A DNA stretch of 31,380 bases from HGM13233 sp900762805 (GTDB taxonomy: Bacteria > Bacillota > Clostridia > Oscillospirales > Ruminococcaceae): assembly GCA_937993755.1 (NCBI GenBank), contig CALKMA010000008.1, positions 1 to 31,380 of the forward strand, given 5' to 3'. Under the pieces are notes generated by a model. It saw only the letters and a list, made by a program, of their open reading frames with translations. It ran no database searches and was not told the origin of the DNA. Every line of letters begins with the position of its first letter. Position 1 is the first letter of the stretch. The position numbers and the translations under genes were made by a program. This document shows positions 14,896 to 22,495 of the stretch, piece by piece.

Positions 14896-16095
14896 TTACT
14901 TCGACAGGCGCAGCGTCTCGCGGGCGATCATGATCTCCTCGTTGGTGGGGATGACATAGGCTTTCACGCGCGAATCGGCCGTGCTGATGACCGCCTCGGT
15001 GCCGCGGGTGACCTCGTTGACCTCATGATCGACATTGACGCCGAGGAATTCCATGTTCTTGAGCACGTCGAGACGCACCATATGGTCGTTCTCGCCGATG
15101 CCACCGGTGAAAATGATGGCGTCCAGCCCGCCCATAGCGGCGGCGTAACCGCCGACCAGCTTTTTGATCTGATACGCCAGCATTTCAAGCGCCAGATCGG
15201 CGCGCTCATCGCCGCGGGCGCAGGCCTCGCGCAGATCGCGGCAGTCGCTGGAGACGCCGGAAATGCCGAGAAAGCCGCTCTTTTTGTTCATGAGGTCGGA
15301 CATCTCGTCGGGCGTTTTGTGCTCCTTATTGGCGATGTAGGTAACGACCGACGGGTCGATCCCGCCGCAGCGGGTGCCCATGATAAGGCCGTCAAGCGGG
15401 GTAAAGCCCATCGAGGTGTCGGCGACCTTGCCGTCCTTGACGGCGGTGATGGAGGAGCCGTTGCCAAGGTGGCAGACGACGATGCGGCTGCCGTCGCGCG
15501 GCGCGCCCGTCATCTCGAAATAGCGGTCGCTGACATAATTGTGGCTGATGCCGTGAAAGCCGTAGCGGCGGATGGAGTATTTCTCGTAATATTTATAGGG
15601 AACGGCGAACATGTAGGCCTTGGGCGGCATGGTCTGGTGGAACGACGTATCAAACACGGCGACCATCGGCTTGCTGTCGCCAAACACCTCGCGGCAGGCA
15701 CGCATGGTGTTGGCCTGCGGGATCATGTGAAGCGGGCCAAGCTCGGCCATTTCCTCGATATCGTCGATGACGCGGTCGGTGATGAGCGTCGGCTTTTTGT
15801 AGCGCTCAGCGCCGTGGAGCACGCGGTGGCCGACGGCGAAGATCTCGTCATAGCTGTCAAGCACCTTGCCCTCGCCGGTGGTGAGGCGCTCCATCACAGC
15901 CAAAAACGCTTCGCGGTGGTCGGCAAAGACCGTCTCAACGGCGCCGCTGCTGTAGGTGCGCGTTTTGTGCGTGATGAGGCTGGATTCCAGCTTGATTTTT
16001 TCGCAGTTGCCCTTGGCGATCCACTGCTCGGTCTCCATGTCGATCAGCTGATACTTCAGGCTGCTGCTGCCGGCATTCAGTACAAGAATTTTCAT
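14896..16095 (-). CDS. ackA: acetate kinase
   Basis: Interconverts acetate + ATP with acetyl phosphate + ADP, which is the ATP-yielding last step of acetate fermentation. The 399-residue length is normal. Family residues are in place: N7 in NAGSSSLKY, R91 in GHRVLHG, H123 in GPLH, D149 in FDTSFHQTMP, H181 in GFHGISH, the Arg of GTRCGG, and a C-terminal Glu in TNEE. Two family blocks are atypical. The stretch after H123 reads PLHMIPQAN where PLHNPxN is usual, with one extra residue. GTRCGGIDP stands where GTRSGDxDP is usual. ATG at 16095 follows GGAGG, and a near-consensus promoter lies about 55 nt upstream. No phosphotransacetylase gene is adjacent. The gene is divergent from tmcAL, another acetate-using enzyme. 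Confidence 0.95.
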   Translation of the reverse strand: MKILVLNAGSSSLKYQLIDMETEQWIAKGNCEKIKLESSLITHKTRTYSSGAVETVFADHREAFLAVMERLTTGEGKVLDSYDEIFAVGHRVLHGAERYKKPTLITDRVIDDIEEMAELGPLHMIPQANTMRACREVFGDSKPMVAVFDTSFHQTMPPKAYMFAVPYKYYEKYSIRRYGFHGISHNYVSDRYFEMTGAPRDGSRIVVCHLGNGSSITAVKDGKVADTSMGFTPLDGLIMGTRCGGIDPSVVTYIANKEHKTPDEMSDLMNKKSGFLGISGVSSDCRDLREACARGDERADLALEMLAYQIKKLVGGYAAAMGGLDAIIFTGGIGENDHMVRLDVLKNMEFLGVNVDHEVNEVTRGTEAVISTADSRVKAYVIPTNEEIMIARETLRLSK

Positions 16096-16124
16096 GTTGT
16101 CCTCCGATTGCTCGCAAATAAATA

Positions 16125-16153
16125 TTTACAACAAAATAAATAACCTGTATTAT
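16125..16153 (+). promoter_or_regulatory. sigma-A promoter of tmcAL
   Basis: TTTACA (16125-16130), 17-nt spacer, TATTAT (16148-16153). The expected start point is near 16160, about 40 nt before the TTG start codon. Confidence 0.65.
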
Positions 16154-16180
16154 TATAGCAACAACGTCCGATTTAATCAA
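16152..16180 (-). promoter_or_regulatory. sigma-A promoter of ackA
   Basis: On the - strand: TTGATT (16175-16180), 17-nt spacer, TATAAT (16152-16157). Its -10 box overlaps the -10 box of the opposing tmcAL promoter. Confidence 0.8.
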
Positions 16181-16200
16181 CCGGAAAAGGCAGGTTTCTC

Positions 16201-17643
16201 TTGAAAATTGCAGCAGTCACAGCCGAATATAACCCCTTTCACGACGGACACGCCTATCACCTGCAAAAAACGCGCGAGGCCGGAGCCACCCATATCGTGG
16301 CTGTCATGAGCGGCAGCGTCGTGCAGCGGGGCGATTTTGCCGTTTATGACAAATTCACCCGCGCCGAGGCCGCCATAGCCGGCGGCGCCGACCTAGTCAT
16401 CGAGCTGCCGGCCGCCTGGGCCTGCGCCTCCGCCCCCCGCTTTGCGTCGGGGGCGGCTCAGCTCATTCAGGCGCTGGGCGTGGTGGACGCCGTCTCCTTC
16501 GGCTGCGAATCGGGTGACGCCGCCGCCATTGCCTGCGCCGCCGCCTGCGCCGCCAGCCCCGCCGTGGCAGAGGCCGCGCGGCCGCTGCTTCAGGCCGGCC
16601 TGACCTACCCCGCCGCCCTCCACCGCGCACTGGCCGGCCTGCACCCGGAGGCCGCTGCGCTGCTCTCGCGCCCCAACAATCTGCTGGCCGCCGAGTATCA
16701 GAAGGCCTGCCGCGCGCTGGGCTTTGCGCCCGAATGGATCGCCGTCCGGCGGCAGGGTGCGGCACACGACGCGCCGGCGGCCAAGGACGGGACGGCGGCG
16801 GGGGACAGCTCGGCAGACGGCGCACGGAACAGAGCCGTCTTTTCGGAAGCTCCGTTGATACCGGCCGGCGCCGCACACGACGCTCCCTTCGGGGGAAGCT
16901 CCTCTGATGTCTCGCCGGCGTCCATGAGTGCCGCATGGGACGACGCGGCCTCGGTACACGGCACACAGGACAGTCGGGCCTCTGCCCAATGCCTCCCGCA
17001 CACGGCAGAGCCGGCGGCGCCGCGCCTTGATGCCTCCTCCGGCCCGACCGGGGGCCGCGAGGCTCCGTTCTTTGCCTGTGCCCGCGCCATACGCCGGCAG
17101 CTGGCTGACGGGATATCCCCCGAACAGCTGCTGCCAAACGCCGCCTGTTACCGGGGCTGTCAGCTCAGCGGCGGGATAGCCGCCCTCGAACAGGCGCTGC
17201 TCTACCGCCTGCGCACGGCAGACGGGCCGCTGCCCATCCCCGACCGGGCCGACGGTCTGGCCGACCGGCTGGCGGCCGCCGCCCGGCAGGCGACCAGTCT
17301 GAGCGAGCTGACCGAGCTGACGCGCACCAAGCGCTACACGGCCGCCCGTGTGCGCCGCGCACTGCTGCACGCGCTGCTCGGTGTGACCGATAAGAGCTAC
17401 ACCCCCATCCCCTACCTGCGGGTGCTGGCCGCCAACAGCCGCGGGCTGCAGATCCTGTCTGCCGCTAAGGGCCGCGCCGCGCTGCCCATCGGCAGCAGTC
17501 TGTCCCGCCTGGCGGCACAAAGCGAGCAGGCCCGGCAGTACGCCGCCTTTGAGGCGCGTGTGAGCGACATCTACGCCCTGACGCTGCCCCGCCCCGGCCG
17601 CTGCGGCTGGGATCAGACAAGGAAATTCACCCCTTACGACTGA
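16201..17643 (+). CDS. tmcAL: tRNA(Met) cytidine acetate ligase TmcAL with a large insert
   Basis: Homologue of B. subtilis TmcAL (YlbM). That enzyme activates acetate with ATP and transfers it to cytidine-34 of elongator tRNA-Met, making N4-acetylcytidine. The N-terminus is the nucleotidyltransferase-like block EYNPFHDGHAYHL (residues 9-21). Next come MSGSVVQRGDFA, DLVIELP, and RPNNLLAAEY near 157-165. The block ACARAIRRQL (292-301) corresponds to the family's SATAIRKxL. Between them, residues about 186-288 form a low-complexity Ala/Ser/Gly/Asp-rich insertion that contains AAHDAP twice. It makes the protein 480 residues where about 400 is usual. The C-terminal domain (ELTRTKRYTAARVRRALLHALLG, IPYLRVLAAN) is normal. 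The start is TTG at 16201, chosen because MKIAAVTAEYNPF is the family N-terminus. Confidence 0.9.
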   Translation: MKIAAVTAEYNPFHDGHAYHLQKTREAGATHIVAVMSGSVVQRGDFAVYDKFTRAEAAIAGGADLVIELPAAWACASAPRFASGAAQLIQALGVVDAVSFGCESGDAAAIACAAACAASPAVAEAARPLLQAGLTYPAALHRALAGLHPEAAALLSRPNNLLAAEYQKACRALGFAPEWIAVRRQGAAHDAPAAKDGTAAGDSSADGARNRAVFSEAPLIPAGAAHDAPFGGSSSDVSPASMSAAWDDAASVHGTQDSRASAQCLPHTAEPAAPRLDASSGPTGGREAPFFACARAIRRQLADGISPEQLLPNAACYRGCQLSGGIAALEQALLYRLRTADGPLPIPDRADGLADRLAAAARQATSLSELTELTRTKRYTAARVRRALLHALLGVTDKSYTPIPYLRVLAANSRGLQILSAAKGRAALPIGSSLSRLAAQSEQARQYAAFEARVSDIYALTLPRPGRCGWDQTRKFTPYD

Positions 17644-18104
17644 CGGCGGCCGAACAAACGACAGCGGATCGGCGGAAAGCTGCTCCGCTTTGCTTTCACG
17701 GCGGCCGGTTCCGTCTCTTGCTATGCCGGCCTCAGCCTCCTTTGCGGCCGGATGCGTACCCTGCGGCCGGCAGAAGGTCTGTCCGGCCTTTTTCTTTACC
17801 GCACAAGCCGCGCCCCTGTTTCTTCACGCCGGCCGCCCGGCTGTCCTCCCCTTGCCGCCATAACACCCGTCCTTGTTTTAAGCTTACCTTTATGCTATCA
17901 TAACGGCAGGAAAAGCATCTTCAAAAGCGCCGGCTGAAGGGTATCGGCCGCCGAGACCGTAAACAGCCAAGGCATATCGTCTTCGCGCCGGCTGAAGGGA
18001 TGAGAAGCCGTCAGCCGCAATGAAGTTGCTGCGGAGCTCTCCTTCCTATACGCCGGGCGAAAGCCAAACCCCATGCCGGCCCCCGCCGGAAGAAAGGAGT
18101 CTGT
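17644..18104. other. intergenic region with promoter and a short direct repeat
   Basis: No gene is supported. A 15-bp sequence, GCGCCGGCTGAAGGG, occurs at 17927-17941 and 17985-17999. These copies lie in what would be the leader of the next gene. A candidate promoter is at 17873-17901. Confidence 0.55.
17873..17901 (+). promoter_or_regulatory. candidate sigma-A promoter of the secreted/membrane protein gene
   Basis: TTGTTT (17873-17878), 17-nt spacer, TATCAT (17896-17901). It would give a leader of nearly 200 nt containing the 15-bp direct repeat. Confidence 0.5.
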
Positions 18105-18998
18105 ATGAAAAAATATCTGAAAAAGACAGCCGCCCTGCTGCTGGCGGCGCTGCTGCTGACGACCCTGCTGTCGTCTGCCGCGGCGGCAGACACCGGCCCC
18201 AAGCCCTCGGTGCGCATCAGCTTTACCGGGCAGCTCAAGCAGGTCTGCTATGCCACTCTGCTGTCGAAAAGCGACACAGCCGGCCCGGCCCAAGCCTGGG
18301 ACGGCGTGAGCGACGATCACCCGCAGCCCGGCGAGACCGACTATGAGATATGGCGGGCCTTTGCCGAATACCGGGATACCGACGGCTTCCGGTTCCTCCA
18401 GCTCTGGTGGCAGGTCTCGCCGGACGAGGGTCTGGACTGGACCTATTTCCCGCCGACCACCTTCAAGCTGCTGCTCTATTTTCCTGAAACGGGCGCCTTC
18501 ATGGTCAGCGGCGTGTATGAGGCCTATGCCTTTGACAGCTACTTTACCGCGTATATCCAGCCCTCCGACTCCCTCTCCCCGGCTCAGGCGCCGATCACCC
18601 TGCAAAAAAGCTATGACCATACCTGGGAGCTGCTCTCGCTGGCCTGCCGCATCGTGATGACGGTCGCCGTCGAGATAGCCGTGGCGCTGCTGTTCGGTCT
18701 GCGCGGCCGGCGGCTGCTGTGGCTCATCGCCGGCGTCAATCTGGCGACACAGGCGGCGCTCAACGTGGCGCTCAACATCGTCAACTACCGCTCTGGCAGC
18801 TGGGCCTTCCTTTTCTATTTCGTTATCCTTGAGCTCGCCGTGCTGCTGGCCGAGGCTGTTCTGTACGCCGCGCTGCTGCCCAAGATCAGCGGCGGGTCTG
18901 TCAGCCGCAGGCGCGCCGTTGTCTATGCGGCCATTGCCAATCTCTGCTCGGCGGCGGGCGGGCTGCTGCTGGCCAAGGTGCTGCCGGGTGTCTTTTGA
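18105..18998 (+). CDS. signal-peptide membrane protein of unknown function
   Basis: A 297-residue protein, not recognised. It begins with a typical signal peptide (MKKYLKKTAALLLAAL, ending in AAAA near residue 28). An external domain of about 145 residues follows, rich in aromatic residues (YEIWRAFAEYRD, FLQLWWQVSP, WTYFPPTTFKLLLYFP). The C-terminal half has four predicted membrane segments with short basic loops (LRGRRLL, SRRRAV). Signal peptide + external domain + four helices is a layout seen in uncharacterised Clostridia envelope proteins. ATG at 18105 follows AAAGGAG. It stands alone, with a candidate promoter about 200 nt upstream and no clear terminator. A role in sensing or lipid/envelope handling is possible but unsupported. 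Confidence 0.8.
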   Translation: MKKYLKKTAALLLAALLLTTLLSSAAAADTGPKPSVRISFTGQLKQVCYATLLSKSDTAGPAQAWDGVSDDHPQPGETDYEIWRAFAEYRDTDGFRFLQLWWQVSPDEGLDWTYFPPTTFKLLLYFPETGAFMVSGVYEAYAFDSYFTAYIQPSDSLSPAQAPITLQKSYDHTWELLSLACRIVMTVAVEIAVALLFGLRGRRLLWLIAGVNLATQAALNVALNIVNYRSGSWAFLFYFVILELAVLLAEAVLYAALLPKISGGSVSRRRAVVYAAIANLCSAAGGLLLAKVLPGVF

Positions 18999-19158
18999 TC
19001 CAAAAGAGCGAATAGAACGAATAAAGCAATCGGTCATCGCCGGAAAGCCGGCAGCCCTCTCGGTCATTGCCCGCCGGAAAGCCGTCCGTTATAGCCACCC
19101 TCTGCCTCTTTTTCTTAGAGTATAGGTACCCTAAAACACAGGAACATGAAATTGTGTC

Positions 19159-19187
19159 TTTTCAAACCGCCGAAATTGTGATATAGT
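19159..19187 (+). promoter_or_regulatory. candidate sigma-A promoter of the superoxide reductase gene
   Basis: TTTTCA (19159-19164), 17-nt spacer, TATAGT (19182-19187), about 50 nt before the TTG start. A near-palindrome, TAGGTACCCTA (around 19125-19135), lies upstream and could be an operator. It does not match the PerR box I know. Confidence 0.45.
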
Positions 19188-19238
19188 AGAGGCGCGGTCA
19201 AGGATCGCCCGGAATAAAATGAATGAAAGGAAACGATT

Positions 19239-19619
19239 TTGGCAAGATTTTTTCGCTGCGAACACTGCGGCAATCTGGTGTGCCTCGTACAGGATGCCGG
19301 CGTACCTCTTGTCTGCTGCGGGCAGGAAATGACCGGGCTTGCAGGCAACACGACTGAGGCCTCGGTCGAAAAACACCTGCCGGTCTTAACTGTCGCAGGC
19401 GATACGGTTCACGTTCGGGTCGGCAGCGCCGCCCACCCCATGACGGCGGAGCATCTGATCGAGTGGATCTATCTCGAAACGGCGCAGGGCGGTCAGCGCA
19501 AGACGCTGACGGCCGGCAGTCCGCCGGAGGCGACCTTTGCCCTCTGTGACGGCGACCGCCCCATTGCGGCCTACGCTTACTGCAATCTGCATTCTCTCTG
19601 GAAGACCGAGCTGGAATAG
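19239..19619 (+). CDS. dfx: desulfoferrodoxin (2Fe superoxide reductase)
   Basis: Reduces superoxide to hydrogen peroxide without releasing oxygen, the anaerobe's route for superoxide removal. The 126-residue protein carries both iron centres. The N-terminal desulforedoxin-like centre has CEHC (C7, C10) and CC (C26, C27) for an Fe(Cys)4 site. The C-terminal catalytic centre has H46 (in EKH, with the E44 and K45 that shape catalysis), H66, H72, C115 and H118 for the Fe(His)4Cys site. The start is TTG at 19239 with AAAGGAAACG upstream. An ATG-started alternative would lose the first Cys motif. The split transketolase begins 75 nt downstream without a visible terminator, so the three genes may share a transcript. 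Confidence 0.95.
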   Translation: MARFFRCEHCGNLVCLVQDAGVPLVCCGQEMTGLAGNTTEASVEKHLPVLTVAGDTVHVRVGSAAHPMTAEHLIEWIYLETAQGGQRKTLTAGSPPEATFALCDGDRPIAAYAYCNLHSLWKTELE

Positions 19620-19693
19620 CAGACCGCTCCGACCCGGCCATCCGACCGCCGGGCCTCAAAGCAAGAAATTCTGTAAAGGAAAACTAAGTAAAA

Positions 19694-20530
19694 ATGACTG
19701 AACACGAACTGAAAGTTTTTGCCGCCAGAATCCGTCTGGCGACGGCGCAGTGCGTGGCCTCCCGCGGCTTTGGCCATCTGGGCGGCGCGCTGTCTGCGGC
19801 CGATCTGCTGGCCGTCCTCTACGGCGATATCATGCGGGTGGATCCCAAAGACCCGTCATGGGAGGGGCGCGACCTGTTCGTCTGCTCCAAGGGGCACGCC
19901 GGTCCGGCCGTCTATGCGACGCTGGCGCTCAAGGGCTACTTCCCCACGGATGTCCTCAAGACACTCAATCAGCCGGGCACCATCCTGCCCAGCCACTGTG
20001 ATCGCAACAAGACCCCCGGCATCGACATGACCACCGGCTCACTGGGGCAGGGCATCTCGATCGCCGTCGGCATGGCTCTGGGTGTCAAGGGCACCGGCCG
20101 CAACGTCTACTGTCTGGTGGGCGACGGCGAATGCGACGAGGGGCAGGTCTGGGAGGCCGTTATGTTTGCCGCCCACCACAAGCTCGATAATTTCTATCTC
20201 TTTGTAGACTGGAACAAAAAGCAGCTCGACGGCTTTACCAAGGATATTCTCGACCTTGGCAATGTCAAGGACAAGCTGGCCTCCTTCGGCTTCGATGCCG
20301 CCTCTGTCAACGGCGGGGACGTCAAGGCCATCAAGCGGGCCATCAAGCGGGCCGCGGCGGTGCCCGACAAGCCGCACGGCATCGTGCTTGACACGGTCAA
20401 GGGCGCCGGCGTGCCGGAGATCGAGCAGGCGGCGTCCAACCACCATGTCGCGCTGACGCCGGAGATGTCCGAGCGCATGCTCGCACACCTGACGGGCGAA
20501 CTTGAAAAGCTGGAGGAAGAAGGCAAATGA
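19694..20530 (+). CDS. transketolase, N-terminal (thiamine-diphosphate-binding) subunit
   Basis: First half of a split transketolase, which moves two-carbon ketol units in the non-oxidative pentose phosphate pathway. The 278-residue protein has GHLGG near residue 27, CSKGHAGPA near 65-72, and the thiamine diphosphate motif GDGECDEGQVWEA (143-155) with the metal-binding N174 in DWN. The C-terminal half of the enzyme is the next gene, with which it overlaps by 4 nt (ATGA), so the subunits are made in step. ATG at 19694 has AAAGGA about 13 nt upstream, slightly far. Split transketolases are common in anaerobic Firmicutes. Similar pairs also serve in specialised sugar routes such as apiose breakdown, but no such neighbours are seen. 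Confidence 0.93.
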   Translation: MTEHELKVFAARIRLATAQCVASRGFGHLGGALSAADLLAVLYGDIMRVDPKDPSWEGRDLFVCSKGHAGPAVYATLALKGYFPTDVLKTLNQPGTILPSHCDRNKTPGIDMTTGSLGQGISIAVGMALGVKGTGRNVYCLVGDGECDEGQVWEAVMFAAHHKLDNFYLFVDWNKKQLDGFTKDILDLGNVKDKLASFGFDAASVNGGDVKAIKRAIKRAAAVPDKPHGIVLDTVKGAGVPEIEQAASNHHVALTPEMSERMLAHLTGELEKLEEEGK

Positions 20531-21489
20531 TCAAAGTGATTTATAACGGCGAAAACGCCGCTGTGGCCGTCCGCGACCGGCTGGCCGCCGCCATGGGCGA
20601 GCTGATGGCCGCCGATGAGCGCATCTGTTATCTCGACGCCGACCTCATGTCCTCCATCGGCATGAGCAGGGTCGCCAAGCAGTACCCTGAGCGGGTCATC
20701 GACTGCGGCATCCAGGAGGCCAACATGATCGGCGTTGCCTGCGGCCTTTCAGCCGTCGGCAAGATCCCGTTCGCCCACTCCTTCGGCATCTTTGCCTCAC
20801 GCCGTTGCTTCGACCAGCTCTTCCTGTCGGCCGCCTATGCCGGAAACTCCCTGCGCGTCATCGGCTCTGACGCTGGCGTCTGCGCCGAGTACAACGGCGG
20901 CACCCATATGCCGCTGGAGGATATCACCCTCATCCGCGCCATCCCCGGCAGCCGCATCCTCGACATTTCCGACGGTGAGATGATCTATGACATCATCAAA
21001 AAGACCGCCTATATGGACGGGTTCACCTATATCCGCACGCCGCGCAAGGCCAGCCGCGCGCTCTATGCCGAGGGCAGCGAGTTTACCATCGGCAAGGGCA
21101 TCGTCGTCAAGGAGGGCTCCGATGTCACCATCATCACCAGCGGCATCATGGTCGCCGAGGCGCTTGAGGCCGCCAAGCTTCTGTCCGCACAGGGCATTTC
21201 GGCCGCGGTTATCGATATGTTCACCGTCAAGCCGCTCGACGAGGCGCTGGTGCTTGAATACGCTGAAAAGACCGGCTGCATCGTGACAGCTGAAAACCAT
21301 AACGCCACCGGCGGGTTGGGCGGCGCCGTCGCCGAGCTGCTGGCGCAGAAGCGCCCGACGGTGCAGGAGTTCATCGGCGTCGGGCAGCGCTTCGGCGAGG
21401 TCGGCCCCATGAGCTACCTCAAGGAGCAGTTCGGCCTGACCGCCGAGGATATCGCCGAAAAGGCCCGGCGGGCTATTGCAAGGAAGTAG
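20527..21489 (+). CDS. transketolase, C-terminal (pyrimidine-binding) subunit
   Basis: Second half of the split transketolase. The 320-residue protein contains the pyrimidine-binding domain with the catalytic Glu in DCGIQEANMIGVACGLS (E64), and the block SFGIFASRRCFDQ. The C-terminal regulatory-type domain of transketolase/DXP-synthase enzymes follows (VTIITSGIMVAEALEAA, IDMFTVKPLD, TGCIVTAENHNATGGLGGAVAELL). The start ATG overlaps the stop of the N-terminal subunit gene by 4 nt. A GC hairpin, CGCGCCG (21490-21496)/CGGCGCG (21514-21520), follows the stop directly but has no T-run. Beyond it lies the tandem-repeat region. Confidence 0.93.
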   Translation: MIKVIYNGENAAVAVRDRLAAAMGELMAADERICYLDADLMSSIGMSRVAKQYPERVIDCGIQEANMIGVACGLSAVGKIPFAHSFGIFASRRCFDQLFLSAAYAGNSLRVIGSDAGVCAEYNGGTHMPLEDITLIRAIPGSRILDISDGEMIYDIIKKTAYMDGFTYIRTPRKASRALYAEGSEFTIGKGIVVKEGSDVTIITSGIMVAEALEAAKLLSAQGISAAVIDMFTVKPLDEALVLEYAEKTGCIVTAENHNATGGLGGAVAELLAQKRPTVQEFIGVGQRFGEVGPMSYLKEQFGLTAEDIAEKARRAIARK

Positions 21490-21589
21490 CGCGCCGCACC
21501 CGGCAGGAAATCCCGGCGCGTCCGAATCGCCGCAGCGAGGCGGCTTCGACGGCTTTTCCTTAGCGGGAAGCCATATCTGCAAAAGCAGG

Positions 21590-21905
21590 TGCTTTGCCCG
21601 ACGGCGGCTGCCTCTCCGCACCGGAAACGCTTTGTCCGGGGCGCAGATACGCTGTCAGATGACCACCTCTCCGCTACGAGGATTTTTCCTGTCGGGAAAC
21701 GCCTCAGCTGTGGGGAGCTTCTGTGCGAAAAACAAGTGCTTTGCCCGACGGCGGCCTCTCCGCACCGGAAACGCGTTGTCCGGGGCAGATACGCTGCCAG
21801 ATGACCGCCTTTCCGCCACGAGGAATTTTCCTGTCGGGAAACGCCTCAGCTGAGGGGAGCTTCTGTGCGAAAAACAGGCGCTTTGCCCGACGGCGGCTTC
21901 CTGCC
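21590..21905. repeat. tandem repeat, about 145-bp unit, 2.2 copies
   Basis: Copy 1 is 21590-21736 (147 bp), copy 2 is 21737-21878 (142 bp), and a partial copy runs from 21879 to about 21905. The copies differ by scattered substitutions and small indels. Each full unit contains several small hairpins, including CCGGA...TCCGG, GGCAG-ATACG-CTGCC, TTTCC-TGTC-GGGAAA and CCTCAGCTGAGG. A more degenerate trace of the unit end is visible just upstream near 21550. Confidence 0.8.
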
Positions 21906-21928
21906 TGAAAACGACCGATTTTGAAAAA

Positions 21929-21954
21929 CGCCCCGACGCGGCCGCGTCGGGGCG
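21929..21954. terminator. strong palindromic hairpin, terminator-like
   Basis: CGCCCCGACGC/GCGTCGGGGCG with a GGCC loop, an 11-bp perfect stem. On the + strand the tail is TATGTTTATA, and on the - strand it is TTTTTCAAAA. It is placed to end rightward transcription from the transketolase genes, although the better T-run is on the - strand. Confidence 0.6.
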
Positions 21955-22410
21955 TATGTTTATATATGCGGCTGTTCGGAAGCCGCTTCACGGGCGTGCT
22001 TCAACGGACACAGCTGCCGTGTTTTCCTTTATCCGGCAGCTTCCGGCTTCGGCCGGCCCTTAATGCGTATAAACCTGAATGTAATATACGGTTTGTATAT
22101 GCCTTTTGTGCCTTGCAGGCATCCTTTATCGTGGCAGGCTGATAAACATGCTGTTCGGAGCGGCCTGACAGAAAATCGCTCCCGTTTCTCTCGGCCCCTT
22201 GCCCTGCATCCGGCCCACGAAAGGCCGGCCGCTCCTGCCCCCGCCGTCGTTGATCCCTTCTGCGCTTCTGCTTTACCGCCGGCCTGCGGCGGCAAGCGAT
22301 TCCTGTCTGCCGGGCCGGCTCCGTTTCCCGCACATTTTCTCCGCATGATATATCCTGCTCTCTGTGGCCAATTTATGGCCCGACAAATAAGTGACATATT
22401 CACTGAAAGA

Positions 22411-22439
22411 TTGCAATTTTGCCGCAATTAGTGTAAAAT
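22411..22439 (+). promoter_or_regulatory. sigma-A promoter of glutamate dehydrogenase
   Basis: TTGCAA (22411-22416), 17-nt spacer, TAAAAT (22434-22439) in an A/T-rich patch, about 56 nt before the ATG. Confidence 0.7.
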
Positions 22440-22454
22440 AAAATTAACAAAATA

Positions 22455-22473
22455 TTTGGGATTCAGTCCCAAA
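22455..22473 (+). promoter_or_regulatory. leader hairpin of glutamate dehydrogenase
   Basis: TTTGGGA/TCCCAAA with a TTCAG loop, lying between the promoter and the ribosome binding site and followed by AAATCTTTTC. It could stabilise the mRNA or act as a weak attenuator. Confidence 0.45.
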
Positions 22474-22495
22474 AAATCTTTTCAGGAGGCCGCTT

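Larger units (their letters stand above)
21490..22495. other. 1-kb intergenic region with tandem repeats
   Basis: No gene is supported. From left to right it holds a hairpin next to the transketolase stop; 147/142-bp tandem repeats (21590 to about 21905); a strong palindrome (21929-21954); an inverted repeat, GCGTATAAACC (22065-22075)/GGTTTGTATATGC (22090-22102); and the gdh promoter and leader hairpin at the right end. Open frames over the repeats give repeated peptides but have no start signals. Confidence 0.6.

Noticed and set aside
14761..16143. 460-residue rightward open frame opposite ackA
   Set aside because: Antisense shadow of a clearly assigned acetate kinase. It starts inside a terminator.
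21476..21853. 125-residue open frame over the 145-bp tandem repeats
   Set aside because: The repeated peptide follows from the DNA repeat. There is no ribosome binding site, and the unit lengths (147 and 142) are not both multiples of three, so a repeated frame is not maintained.
22065..22102. Riboswitch upstream of gdhA
   Set aside because: Only one inverted repeat is visible and it lies upstream of the likely promoter. No known aptamer core was recognised.
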